A stretch of DNA of 8,240 bases from Paracoccaceae bacterium. Its GTDB lineage: Bacteria; Pseudomonadota; Alphaproteobacteria; Rhodobacterales; Rhodobacteraceae. The position numbers were made by a program, and so were the translations under genes. Shown in pieces: positions 1 to 8,159 of this stretch. The stretch lies in contig JAHELH010000098.1 in the NCBI GenBank assembly GCA_024644285.1, forward strand, positions 1-8,240, written 5' to 3'. Position 1 is the stretch's first letter. Every line of letters begins with the position of its first letter. The notes beneath the pieces were generated by a model that saw only the letters and a list, made by a program, of their open reading frames with translations, was not told the DNA's origin and searched no databases.

Positions 1-1775
<1,775 letters not shown>

Positions 1776-1781
1776 TGAAAT

Positions 1782-1787
1782 CTCCCT
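1782..1787 (-). promoter_or_regulatory. Ribosome binding site of ftsH
   Basis: The minus strand reads AGGGAG, six bases before the TTG at 1773-1775. This strong Shine-Dalgarno match decides for the rare TTG start over the upstream in-frame GTG (1803-1805), which lies on the far side of this site, and over the internal ATG at 1685. Confidence 0.75.
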
Positions 1788-1827
1788 TTCCGGACAGGCC
1801 CGCACCGGCGCCGCGAACCGCTAGTCT

Positions 1828-1855
1828 AAGATAATCCTTAGGCCCGATTGTTCAA
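1828..1855 (-). promoter_or_regulatory. Candidate promoter for ftsH overlapping the tilS stop codon
   Basis: On the minus strand TTGAAC (1850-1855) and TATCTT (1828-1833) are separated by 16 bases; each matches four of six positions of the sigma-70 hexamers. The stretch is conspicuously AT-rich against its GC-rich surroundings, and the predicted start near 1820 would leave a leader of about 45 bases carrying the ftsH ribosome binding site. The -35 element overlaps the tilS stop TGA (1852-1854). The -35 could also be read as part of a heat-shock sigma site, which would fit known ftsH regulation, but I see no convincing heat-shock -10. A short inverted repeat CTAAG/CTTAG (1827-1842 region) overlaps the spacer and -10. 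Confidence 0.35.
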
Positions 1856-3087
1856 TGCGTGACAAGGGCATTGGGGAAATCGGCGCCGCTTTGCGCCAAT
1901 TCGGCGCACCAACCGGCGCCGAATTCGGCAATTGGCGCCGAAATCAGAGTGCCGCCGCGCCACACGGCGGGAGAGGCCAGCAGCGAGGCGCGCGGCAGGC
2001 CGGCGTCGCGCCAGCCGGGGCATTCGGCCAGCCCCGCCTCGCCCAGCGCACCGATCCGCAGGCCCGGACCGCCAGGGCCGGTCAGCCTCCAGCGCCCGTC
2101 CCACAGCGCATCGGTCGCGACGTGCGGGGCGCGGGCGGCGGCCTCGGGCTCGCGGGCGACCCGCAGCCGGGCGGGCTCGGAGGTGACGAGACAGCCGTGC
2201 AGCGTTGACGCGGTGCGTGGCCGGTCCGGGCCCAGCAGCGCCAGGACCGGCGCGGCGCGGGGCGGGTAATCGGCGCCCGAGACCCAGCGCAGCGCCGCGT
2301 TCAGGATCCGGCGGGCGAAATCCTCGGGCAACGCGCCGAAGGCCGCCGCGTCGATCAGCAGGTCGCCCCGGTCCTCCTGGACATGCTCTGCCGCCCAGCC
2401 GGCCAGATGCGCCTCGATGGCGTCGCGGGTGCCGCGCAGGTTGTCGAGGCTGCGGCCCAGTGCCTCGGCGTCGATCCCCAGCGGCGCCAGCGCCGCCAGG
2501 ACGGCGCGCGCCCGCACCCGGTCGAACCGGGTGTCCTTGTTCGAGGGGTCGTCGATCCAACCGATGTCGCGTCGCTTCAGCCAGGCCTGCAGGTCGGCGC
2601 GTGCGGCCTGCAAGAGCGGCCGGTGAAAGCGCACCGCACCGCGGCTGAAGGCCGGGCGCATGCCCGATAGCCCGTCCAGCCCCGCCCCGCGCGCCAGCCC
2701 CATGAGCATCGTCTCGGCCTGGTCGTCGCGGGTATGGCCCAGGGCCACGTCGCCGAAGCCCCGCGCCCCGGCCCAGTCCGCCAGCAGCCGGTACCGCGCG
2801 CGGCGCGCCTGGTCCTGCAGGTTGCCGGTGCCGTCCCAGCCGGTCCAGTCCAGCCGGTCATGCGGGATGCCGAGCCCGGCGCAGATCTCCGCGACGCGCT
2901 CGGCCTCGGCTGCCGATCCGGCGCGCAATCCGTGATCCACCGTGGCGGCGCGCAGACCTCGATGACCCGCCGCGTGCAGCAGGTGCAACAGCGCCAGGCT
3001 GTCGCTGCCGCCCGACACCGCGACACCGAGTTGCCCGAGCCGCAAGAGTGGCGCGACGGCGTCAATCAGATTGTCGGGGGATGTCAC
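1852..3087 (-). CDS. tilS: tRNA(Ile)-lysidine synthetase TilS
   Basis: Cytoplasmic enzyme that uses ATP and lysine to convert C34 of the CAU-anticodon isoleucine tRNA to lysidine, switching it to AUA decoding; normally essential. At 411 aa it is slightly shorter than E. coli TilS (about 430), the difference lying in the C-terminal part. N-type ATP-pyrophosphatase features: P-loop SGGSDS (25-30), VDHGLR (50-55), and the TilS signature GHTRDDQAET (117-126) followed by ARGAGLDGL (132-140), then DDPSN near 179-183. The C-terminal substrate-binding half is diverged and Ala/Arg/Gly-rich. The start is GTG (3085-3087), sharing GTGA with the cpoB stop, so translation is probably coupled. The last 60 coding bases hold unusual GGCGCC inverted repeats (separate entry). 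Confidence 0.95.
   Translation of the reverse strand: MTSPDNLIDAVAPLLRLGQLGVAVSGGSDSLALLHLLHAAGHRGLRAATVDHGLRAGSAAEAERVAEICAGLGIPHDRLDWTGWDGTGNLQDQARRARYRLLADWAGARGFGDVALGHTRDDQAETMLMGLARGAGLDGLSGMRPAFSRGAVRFHRPLLQAARADLQAWLKRRDIGWIDDPSNKDTRFDRVRARAVLAALAPLGIDAEALGRSLDNLRGTRDAIEAHLAGWAAEHVQEDRGDLLIDAAAFGALPEDFARRILNAALRWVSGADYPPRAAPVLALLGPDRPRTASTLHGCLVTSEPARLRVAREPEAAARAPHVATDALWDGRWRLTGPGGPGLRIGALGEAGLAECPGWRDAGLPRASLLASPAVWRGGTLISAPIAEFGAGWCAELAQSGADFPNALVTH
1882..1939. repeat. Cluster of GGCGCC-centred inverted repeats at the 3' end of tilS
   Basis: GGCGCC occurs at 1882, 1915 and 1934, with a near copy GGCGCA at 1903, most of them flanked by AATT or AAT. Two nested inverted repeats result: AATTCGGCGC (1898-1907) with GCGCCGAATT (1916-1925), a perfect 10-bp stem with an 8-base loop; and GCGCCAATT (1893-1901) with AATTGGCGC (1930-1938), a perfect 9-bp outer pair. 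The arms share four bases, so the two pairings partly compete. They lie inside tilS codons, roughly 30-90 bases before its stop, and encode the segment around AEFGAGWCAELAQSGADF. No T-run follows on either strand, so this is not a standard intrinsic terminator. Possible roles are mRNA 3' structure, processing between tilS and ftsH, or chance from codon use. Confidence 0.6.
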
Positions 3088-3908
3088 GGACAGGCGAGCC
3101 GCGCCCGCTCCTGTTCCGCCAGCGCCACCTGGGCCGATCCCGGGAACCGCATCCCGACCTCGGACAAGGTCACGCAGGCCTCGGATGTCTGACCCAGCTT
3201 GCCCAGCGCGGTGCCCAGGCCCACCAGCGCCTCTGCCGCCAGCGGACCGTCCGGCGCGCCGGAAAAGCTTTGCAGATAGGCGCGCGCCGCGCGCGAGGTC
3301 TCTCCCAGCCCGGCCAGCGCCTGGCCACGATAGTAGTGCGCCTGGCTGGTCAGCGGTCCGCCGGAATAGGTCTCGGTAAAGGACGCAAAGAGGTCGACGG
3401 CGCCTTGAAAGTCACCGCTGTCGAGCGCCGCCTTCGCCCGGTCGAAGTCCGCCTGCTCGCCGACGGCAAGCTGCGCCCCCCCGCTGGGTTCAACCGGCGG
3501 CAGCGCCGCCGTCACCACCGATTCGCCGCCAAGCGGCGGGGTCTGGCCCAGCGCGCCGATATCGCAGCCCTGTTCCAGCTCGCACAACCGGAATTCCAGG
3601 TCGCCGACACGGTTGGTGCCGTCCGTCACCACCTTGTTGATGCGGTTCTCCAGCTCTTCTGTCCTGGCGGTCAGCCGCGCCAGTTCCGCCTCGATCAGGT
3701 CGACGCGCTGCAGCGTGTCGCCGCCGACGGCGACCTGCGGACTGCCCGTGGTCGACAATTCGCGCTTCAGCCGCTGCAACTCGACGAACAGCACCGATAG
3801 TTCCTGCCGGATATCGGCAAGAGTCTGGTCCTGCGCGCGCGCCGGTAGGACCGCCGCCGACGACAGTGCAAGTGACAGGGCCAGACAGAGAATACGCATT
3901 GCAGTCAT
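3084..3908 (-). CDS. cpoB: Cell division coordinator CpoB / Tol-Pal associated protein YbgF
   Basis: Periplasmic protein that, in E. coli, links the Tol machine with PBP1B so that septal peptidoglycan synthesis and outer-membrane constriction stay in step. 274 aa. Signal peptide with cleavage expected after ARA (about residue 25). Residues about 28-110 form the YbgF N-terminal coiled coil (heptad-like LSVLFVELQRLKREL and LIEAELARLTARTEELENRI), which trimerises in homologues. A Cys pair (C109, C115) and a Pro/Gly linker follow, then TPR-like repeats from about 150 to the end (FDRAKAALDSGDFQGAVDLF, HYYRGQALAGLGETSRAARA, ALVGLGTALGKLGQTSEAC). It starts nine bases after pal stops. A second in-frame ATG at 3899 gives 271 aa with Arg directly after Met and is a plausible alternative start. 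The stop overlaps the tilS GTG. Confidence 0.92.
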   Translation of the reverse strand: MTAMRILCLALSLALSSAAVLPARAQDQTLADIRQELSVLFVELQRLKRELSTTGSPQVAVGGDTLQRVDLIEAELARLTARTEELENRINKVVTDGTNRVGDLEFRLCELEQGCDIGALGQTPPLGGESVVTAALPPVEPSGGAQLAVGEQADFDRAKAALDSGDFQGAVDLFASFTETYSGGPLTSQAHYYRGQALAGLGETSRAARAYLQSFSGAPDGPLAAEALVGLGTALGKLGQTSEACVTLSEVGMRFPGSAQVALAEQERARLACP

Positions 3909-3912
3909 CGCC

Positions 3913-3925
3913 CCAGCCTAGCTGG
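3913..3925. other. Small hairpin with the pal stop codon in its loop
   Basis: The minus strand reads CCAGC-TAG-GCTGG, a perfect 5-bp stem whose three-base loop is exactly the pal stop codon, five bases or fewer from the first cpoB start. The GGGG that could serve as the cpoB ribosome binding site (3911-3914) is half inside the stem. It might favour coupled translation of cpoB, but a 5-bp stem is easily produced by chance. Confidence 0.3.
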
Positions 3926-4433
3926 ACAGCCCTGCATTCAGGACCGTTACCGCGCGACGGTTCTTGGCATAGCAGGACTCGTCCGAGCAGATCTCGATGG
4001 GCCGCTCCTTGCCATAGGGGATCGTCTTGATCCGCGCCGCCGAAACGCCGCGCGCGACCAGGTATTGCTGCACCGCGCTGGCGCGCTTGGCCGACAGGGC
4101 AAGGTTGTATTCGCGGGTTCCCTGCTCATCGGCATGGCCCTCGACGAGGATGTTGTAGCTCTGGTTGTCCAGCAGCCAGTTCGCCTGTCCGTCCAGCGTC
4201 GTGCGCGCGGTCGGGCTGAGCGTGGATTGATCCACGGCGAAGAGCACCCGGTCGCCGACCGTCTGGCTGAAATAGGCGGGCGAACTGGGATCCGCGCTCG
4301 GCGGAACATTGCCGAGGCCCTGCTGGTTGTTCAGGTCGACCGTGTTTCCGGCGTCGTTGAACCTGTCAGGATTGGCGCAGGCGGTAAGGCCTAGCACTGC
4401 GGCCAGGCAGAGAAAGCGGCTGATTGTCGTCAT
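3918..4433 (-). CDS. pal: Peptidoglycan-associated outer-membrane lipoprotein Pal
   Basis: Outer-membrane lipoprotein that grips peptidoglycan and exchanges between TolB and the cell wall, keeping the outer membrane tied to the wall during division. 171 aa, normal for the family. Lipobox LTAC places the lipidated cysteine at C19; the next residue is Ala, not Asp, consistent with outer-membrane sorting. After a Ser/Asn/Pro-rich linker (20-55), the OmpA-like domain spans about 58-168, with VLFAVDQSTL near 63-72 and the diaminopimelate-binding signature GHADEQGTREYN (99-110), LSAKRA (113-118) including D102 and R117. C149 and C154 may form a disulfide. The start at 4433 has GAGAGG nine bases upstream; the open frame continues upstream to 4658, but that would cover the end of tolB and bury the signal peptide. 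Confidence 0.96.
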   Translation of the reverse strand: MTTISRFLCLAAVLGLTACANPDRFNDAGNTVDLNNQQGLGNVPPSADPSSPAYFSQTVGDRVLFAVDQSTLSPTARTTLDGQANWLLDNQSYNILVEGHADEQGTREYNLALSAKRASAVQQYLVARGVSAARIKTIPYGKERPIEICSDESCYAKNRRAVTVLNAGLSS

Positions 4434-4509
4434 GGAGCGGTGCCTCTCGGGTCTTTGTTGCTCGATTGGCCGCAGATTAACAGGTCGGCGGCCGCTTGGG
4501 AACGCCTTG
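4434..4509. other. tolB-pal spacer with GC hairpin and AT-rich patch
   Basis: Together with the tilS-ftsH gap, this is the longest non-coding gap inside the gene run. GGCCGC (4468-4473) and GCGGCC (4488-4493) form a 6-bp all-GC stem around a 14-base loop that contains TGTTAATCT on the minus strand. No T-run follows, so it is not a clear terminator; it may instead attenuate or process the transcript. Weak -35/-10-like hexamers TTCCCA and TAATCT, 17 bases apart, are too poor to call a promoter, although a separate pal promoter is known in E. coli. Confidence 0.3.
4443..4448 (-). promoter_or_regulatory. Ribosome binding site of pal
   Basis: The minus strand reads GAGAGG, nine bases before the ATG at 4431-4433. 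It supports the lipoprotein start over the longer upstream frame. Confidence 0.55.
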
Positions 4510-5835
4510 TCAGGGTTGCAGCGGCGACCACGCCGGATCGGACGCGCCGGTCTCGGTGGGCACCCGGCGCAGGTTCCGGCCGGTGATGTCGACGGTGTAA
4601 AGCGCGGTGGTGCCGGTCGCTCCCTGGCTTTCGCGGGTGAACATGATGACGCGGCCATTGGGCGACCAGGTCGGCCCCTCGTCGAGGAAGCTGGCGGTCA
4701 GGAGACGCTCCTCGGAGCCATCGGTGCGCATCACGCCGATATGGAAGCGGCCGGCATTCTGCTTGGTGAACGCGATCAGGTCGCCGCGCGGCGACCAGAC
4801 CGGCGTGCCGTAGCGCCCCGGGCCGAAACTGATCCGCGTCGCCTCGCCGCCATTGGCCGGCATCACGTAGAGTTGCTGGGTACCGGACCGGTCGCTCTCG
4901 AACACGATCTGGCTGCCGTCGGGGGAATAGCTGGGCGCGGTCTCGATCGATGGTGTCGAGGTCAGACGCGTCGACGGGCCGCCCGCGATCGGCATCACGT
5001 AGATGTCGGTATTGCCGCCCTGGCTGAGCGAGAACACGACGCGCAGGCCGTCAGGCGAGAACCGCGGCGCGAAGGTCAGCGTGCCGGGCTGCTCGGCCAG
5101 CGACCGGCGGCCGGCGGTGGCCACGTCAAGCACGTAGATCTGAGGAAAGCCGGTCTCGTAGGAGGTAAAGAGTACCCGGTCGCCGGTGGGCGAGAACCGC
5201 GGCGCCAGCACGATGGCCGAACTGTCGGTGAGAAACTGCACGCCCGCCCCGTCGTAATCCATGATCGCCAGCCGCTTGCGTCGCGCGTTCTTCGGGCCGG
5301 TCTCGGAGACGAAAACCACTCGGCTGTCGAAATAGGGCTGCTCGCCGGTGATCCGTGAATAGACCGCGTCGGCCACCTTGTGGCCCATTCGCCGCCATGC
5401 CGCGGTGGTGCCGGCGAATTGCAGCCCCTCGCCCAGCGGCGCTTCGGAAAACACGTCGAACAGGCGGAACTTGACCGTCACCCGGTCGCCCTGCACCGAC
5501 ACCGCCCCGGTGATCAGCGCCTGGGCGTTGATCGCCTTCCAGTCGGAATACTGGATCGGGCTGGCAAAGCTGGTGAGGTTCGAGATGAACGCGTCGGGCG
5601 GGATCTCGCGGAACAGGCCGGTATTGACCAGGTCGGCGGCCACCAGGTTGCTGATGTCGCGCGCCATCTGCTCGGCGCCGGCATTCTCGGGGATGAATTG
5701 CGGGATGGCGAAGGGCAGCGGCTCGATCACGCCCTCGGTGATCTCGATGCGCAACGGCCCCGGGCTTTGCGCCGCCACGGGGGCGGCGGCGGCGGCCAGG
5801 GTCAGGCACAGGATCAGGGAAAAAAACTGTCTCAT
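4510..5835 (-). CDS. tolB: Tol-Pal system periplasmic beta-propeller protein TolB
   Basis: Periplasmic hub that binds Pal and TolA and controls whether Pal is free to grip peptidoglycan. 441 aa, close to the usual 430. Signal peptide with a strong hydrophobic Ala/Leu core and cleavage expected after AAA or AQ (about 22). The N-terminal alpha/beta domain spans about 28-165 (IEPLPFAIPQF, DISNLVAADLVNTGLFREI). A six-bladed propeller follows, shown by repeated blade motifs FSPTGDRVLF (214), FSPDGLRVVF (259), YSPDGSQIVF (303), WSPRGDLIAF (347) and WSPNGRVIMF (390), closing with AWSPLQP at the very C-terminus. The mature N-terminus, which in E. coli TolB switches Pal and TolA binding, is QSPGPLRIEI or close to it. 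The start overlaps the tolA stop as ATGA; the nearest GGAG is 13 bases upstream, so coupling from tolA is likely. Confidence 0.96.
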   Translation of the reverse strand: MRQFFSLILCLTLAAAAAPVAAQSPGPLRIEITEGVIEPLPFAIPQFIPENAGAEQMARDISNLVAADLVNTGLFREIPPDAFISNLTSFASPIQYSDWKAINAQALITGAVSVQGDRVTVKFRLFDVFSEAPLGEGLQFAGTTAAWRRMGHKVADAVYSRITGEQPYFDSRVVFVSETGPKNARRKRLAIMDYDGAGVQFLTDSSAIVLAPRFSPTGDRVLFTSYETGFPQIYVLDVATAGRRSLAEQPGTLTFAPRFSPDGLRVVFSLSQGGNTDIYVMPIAGGPSTRLTSTPSIETAPSYSPDGSQIVFESDRSGTQQLYVMPANGGEATRISFGPGRYGTPVWSPRGDLIAFTKQNAGRFHIGVMRTDGSEERLLTASFLDEGPTWSPNGRVIMFTRESQGATGTTALYTVDITGRNLRRVPTETGASDPAWSPLQP

Positions 5836-6947
5836 TTGATCCGCATATTCTCCGGGTTGAAGGTTATTTCAATGTTCTGCCACTGGCCATACTTCTCGGC
5901 CGGCAGGTCGAAGCCGTTGGCGCCGCAGCGGATGATCGCTCGCCGCGCCGCCTCGAAGGCCTGCCGCGCGGCCTCGGTCGAGCCACCCGAGTGGTCGAGC
6001 ATCCGGATCGAGCCGGTCTCGGGCCGTCCGTCCTGCGCCATCGTCACCGCCACGACCACCGTGGTGGCCAGCGCATCCGTCGAGAGCGAGCCCACGTTCC
6101 AGCAACGCTGCACCGCGATCCGCAGCGCGTCCTTTTCGCCCGAGGTCAGCGGCGGACCTGTGGGTACGGAAGGCGCCGGCACGGGTGCCGGCGTCTCCAG
6201 CGCATCCGCCACGGCCCCGGCAACCGCGTCGGCCAACGGGTCGGGCTGCGGCGCGGGTGCGGGCGCGGGTGTTTCCGCCCGGCGCACCGGGCGCGGCGGC
6301 CGCGCGGCGGGGCGCGGCGAGGCCGTGGGCGCGGCGCTGGCGGGCTCTTCCGCCTCGGTAACGATCTCGGTCGTCGCCTCTTCCGGCGCGGCCGGCGGTT
6401 CCTCTTCGGCGCGCACGTCGGTCTCGGCGTCGGGCGAAATACGCGGCACCGGGGTGTCGGCGATCTCGGGCGTCTCGGGGGCCTCCGGCACCGGCAGCGG
6501 CGCCACCCGCGGCGCGTGCCGCGGTGTCGGCGTGTCGCTGGGCGTTGTCACCTCGGGCACCTCGGTTTGCGGCGGCGGCACCAGTACGGCGACCTCGTCG
6601 TTGACCTCGCTGGGCTCGGGCGCGGGCGCGTCAGGCACCGCCGGCGTCGGGTCCGGCTCGTCCGGCGCCTCGGCCTCGGGCTGTGCGACCTGCGGCGGGG
6701 CTTCCGCCTGGGCCGGCGGCTCGGGCGGCGCCTCGGCCTCGGGTATGACGGGCGTCGCGACGTCGGTCACCGGCTGCGGCACCGATTGCGGCGCGGAAAG
6801 CGCGGCGAACTCTTCGGCCGAGATCAGCGACACGTCCGCCGCCTGTGGCATCTCGGGCAGCCGGCTGGAGGCGAAGAAGCCGCCAAACAGCACCCAGAGG
6901 ATCAGCGCCATGTGGCCGATGCCCGAGATATACTGGCCGGTGTTCAC
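5832..6947 (-). CDS. tolA: TolA-type inner-membrane energy-transducing protein
   Basis: Anchored in the inner membrane with TolQR, it spans the periplasm and pulls on the TolB-Pal complex. 371 aa. One TM about residues 7-26 (ISGIGHMALILWVLFGGFF), with H12 a candidate for the TM histidine that contacts TolQR in E. coli. Residues about 50-265 are low-complexity and Pro/Ala/Glu-rich: I count about 56 Pro in residues 51-260, and no Lys before K272, with an Arg/Pro patch at 211-223. This differs from the Ala/Lys-rich helix of enterobacterial TolA. The C-terminal domain (about 266-371) is TolA/TonB-like: RIAVQRCWNVG, VVVAVTMAQDGRPETG, AARRAIIRCGANGFDLPAEKY, with C282 and C341 likely to pair. GTG start; its GAGG site (6956-6959) overlaps the tolR stop. 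Identity rests on position, topology and the C-terminal domain. Confidence 0.9.
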   Translation of the reverse strand: MNTGQYISGIGHMALILWVLFGGFFASSRLPEMPQAADVSLISAEEFAALSAPQSVPQPVTDVATPVIPEAEAPPEPPAQAEAPPQVAQPEAEAPDEPDPTPAVPDAPAPEPSEVNDEVAVLVPPPQTEVPEVTTPSDTPTPRHAPRVAPLPVPEAPETPEIADTPVPRISPDAETDVRAEEEPPAAPEEATTEIVTEAEEPASAAPTASPRPAARPPRPVRRAETPAPAPAPQPDPLADAVAGAVADALETPAPVPAPSVPTGPPLTSGEKDALRIAVQRCWNVGSLSTDALATTVVVAVTMAQDGRPETGSIRMLDHSGGSTEAARQAFEAARRAIIRCGANGFDLPAEKYGQWQNIEITFNPENMRIK

Positions 6948-6955
6948 GCCGCTGG

Positions 6956-6959
6956 CCTC
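6956..6959 (-). promoter_or_regulatory. Ribosome binding site of tolA, overlapping the tolR stop
   Basis: The minus strand reads TGAGG: the tolR stop TGA (6958-6960) runs into GAGG, eight bases before the GTG at 6945-6947. The arrangement supports the GTG start and suggests coupled translation. Confidence 0.5.
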
Positions 6960-7440
6960 AGCCGTCCGAGCCGTCCAGCGTCGGACCGCCGGTATCGGTG
7001 ACCAGCCCGATATTGCGGAAGCCCCCCGCGTTCAGCGCGCCCATCACCTGCACGACACGTTCGTAGGGGATTGCCCCGTCGGCGCGCAGGAACACCTTGT
7101 CGCTGGTGCGCTCGGCGGCGATGGCGCGCAGCTTGGGCAGCAGTTCCGACGCCGCGGTCTCGGTCCTTTGCAACAGGATCGTGCCGTCGGCGGTCAGCGT
7201 CACCGTCAGCGGTTCCTCCTGCTCCACCGGCAGCGCCTCGGCCGCGGTCTCGGGCAGTTGCACCGGCACGCCCACGGTCAGAAGCGGCGCCGCAACCATG
7301 AAGATGATCAGCAAGACCAGCATCACGTCCACGAAGGGCGTGACGTTGATCTCGGACATCGAGCGGTACTTGCCGCGTCGCCGCCGGTCGCGGCCGCGCC
7401 TCTGCGCGCCGCCCGAGCCCTTGATGACCCCCGCGCCCAT
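6958..7440 (-). CDS. tolR: Tol-Pal system biopolymer transport protein TolR (ExbD family)
   Basis: Inner-membrane partner of TolQ; its single helix sits in the TolQ pore and carries the proton-responsive aspartate. 160 aa. The cytoplasmic N-terminus is strongly basic (QRRGRDRRRRGKYRS, about 13-27), followed by the family signature SEINVTPFVDVMLVLLIIF (29-47). D38 is the expected proton-relay residue (D23 in E. coli). The TM covers about 36-54, and the periplasmic domain carries VPVQLPETAAE, LTVTLTADGTILL and VFLRADGAIPYERVVQVMGAL. The ATG at 7440 lies one base after the tolQ stop; no good Shine-Dalgarno is seen, so reinitiation after tolQ is likely. The open frame extends upstream to 7488 inside tolQ, which I rejected as a start. 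It matches ExbD too; the Tol-Pal neighbours decide for TolR. Confidence 0.95.
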   Translation of the reverse strand: MGAGVIKGSGGAQRRGRDRRRRGKYRSMSEINVTPFVDVMLVLLIIFMVAAPLLTVGVPVQLPETAAEALPVEQEEPLTVTLTADGTILLQRTETAASELLPKLRAIAAERTSDKVFLRADGAIPYERVVQVMGALNAGGFRNIGLVTDTGGPTLDGSDG

Positions 7441-7441
7441 C

Positions 7442-8137
7442 TCAGCTGTCCAGCTGGCGGCTGAGGATGGTGGCGAACTCGTCGGCAAAAGCCTCGTATC
7501 CGGCGATGATCTCGTCGCTGTCGGCGCTGAGCTTGTTGTAGAAGATCACCGCCGGGATCGCCGCCAAAAGGCCCAGGCCGGTCGCCATCAGCGCCTCGGC
7601 GATGCCCGGGGCGACGACGGCGAGGTTGGTCGATTGCTGCTGGGCGATCTCGATGAAGCTGTTCATGATCCCCCAGACGGTGCCGAAAAGCCCGATGAAC
7701 GGCGCGGTCGAGCCGACCGAGGCCAGGAAGGCCAGGCCGCGGTTCAGCCCCTCGGCCTCCTTGTTGATCGCCACGTCCATCGATCGGTCGATGCGCGCCT
7801 GTGCGCCGGCGATCAGGCGGCCGTCGTCGCGGTGGCTTCGGCGCCATTCCAGCATGCCGGCCTGAAACACCCGCTCGGGCGAGGCGCTCGGTTCCGGCCC
7901 GATCTTGTCATACAGCTCGTCCAGCGGCTCGCCCGACCAGAAGGCCGTGTCGAACCGCGCCGCCTCGGCACGTTTCTTGCGGTAGACGATCAGTTTCTGG
8001 ATGATGATCGACCAGGACCAGAACGAGGCGACGATCAGCAGGATCATCACCAGCTTGACGGTCAGCGTGGCGCGCCAGAACAGCGCCAGAAAGGAAAAGT
8101 CGATCTCGCGGGCGAGGCCCAGGGCTTCGGTTTCCAT
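7442..8137 (-). CDS. tolQ: Tol-Pal system proton channel protein TolQ (MotA/ExbB family)
   Basis: Inner-membrane channel subunit that, with TolR, converts proton-motive force into movement of TolA. 231 aa, the usual TolQ length. Three membrane segments: about 28-48 (VKLVMILLIVASFWSWSIII), 134-156 (GLAFLASVGSTAPFIGLFGTV) and 172-198, with the large cytoplasmic loop between the first and second. The family signature GSTAPFIGLFGTVWGIMNSF (142-161) and ALMATGLGLLAAIPAV (182-197) are intact, including T144 and T186, which correspond to the polar pore residues T145 and T178 of E. coli TolQ. It is the first gene of the visible run, one base before tolR. The ATG at 8137 has only a weak purine stretch (AGAG) upstream; an out-of-frame ATG at 8150 follows a CAGG. 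Confidence 0.96.
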   Translation of the reverse strand: METEALGLAREIDFSFLALFWRATLTVKLVMILLIVASFWSWSIIIQKLIVYRKKRAEAARFDTAFWSGEPLDELYDKIGPEPSASPERVFQAGMLEWRRSHRDDGRLIAGAQARIDRSMDVAINKEAEGLNRGLAFLASVGSTAPFIGLFGTVWGIMNSFIEIAQQQSTNLAVVAPGIAEALMATGLGLLAAIPAVIFYNKLSADSDEIIAGYEAFADEFATILSRQLDS

Positions 8138-8159
8138 GAACTCTGCTCATACCTGTGGG

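Noticed and set aside
1891..1940. Intrinsic terminator at the end of tilS
   Set aside because: The stems are strong, but no T-run follows on either strand and the structure lies inside the coding sequence.
1838..2560. 240-aa frame on the minus strand overlapping tilS
   Set aside because: It is an alternate frame within tilS, extremely Arg/Ala/Gly/Pro-rich, and tilS is complete in its own frame.
3048..3800. 250-aa open frame on the plus strand
   Set aside because: It is antisense to cpoB and the start of tilS, with shadow-like composition.
3918..4658. Longer pal with 75 extra N-terminal residues
   Set aside because: It would overlap the end of tolB and bury the lipoprotein signal; the start at 4433 has a ribosome binding site and an immediate signal peptide.
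4309..5358. 349-aa open frame on the plus strand
   Set aside because: It is antisense to tolB and the pal start; Arg/His/Gly/Ala-rich with no recognisable domain.
5380..7464. 694-aa open frame on the plus strand with long Gly/Ser/Ala runs
   Set aside because: It is antisense to tolB, tolA and tolR. The Gly/Ser/Ala-rich runs are the opposite-strand reading of the Pro/Glu/Ala codons of the TolA stalk, not a secreted repeat protein.
6958..7488. Longer tolR starting at 7488
   Set aside because: It would overlap the tolQ C-terminus by 47 bases; the ATG at 7440, one base after the tolQ stop, gives the normal TolR N-terminus.
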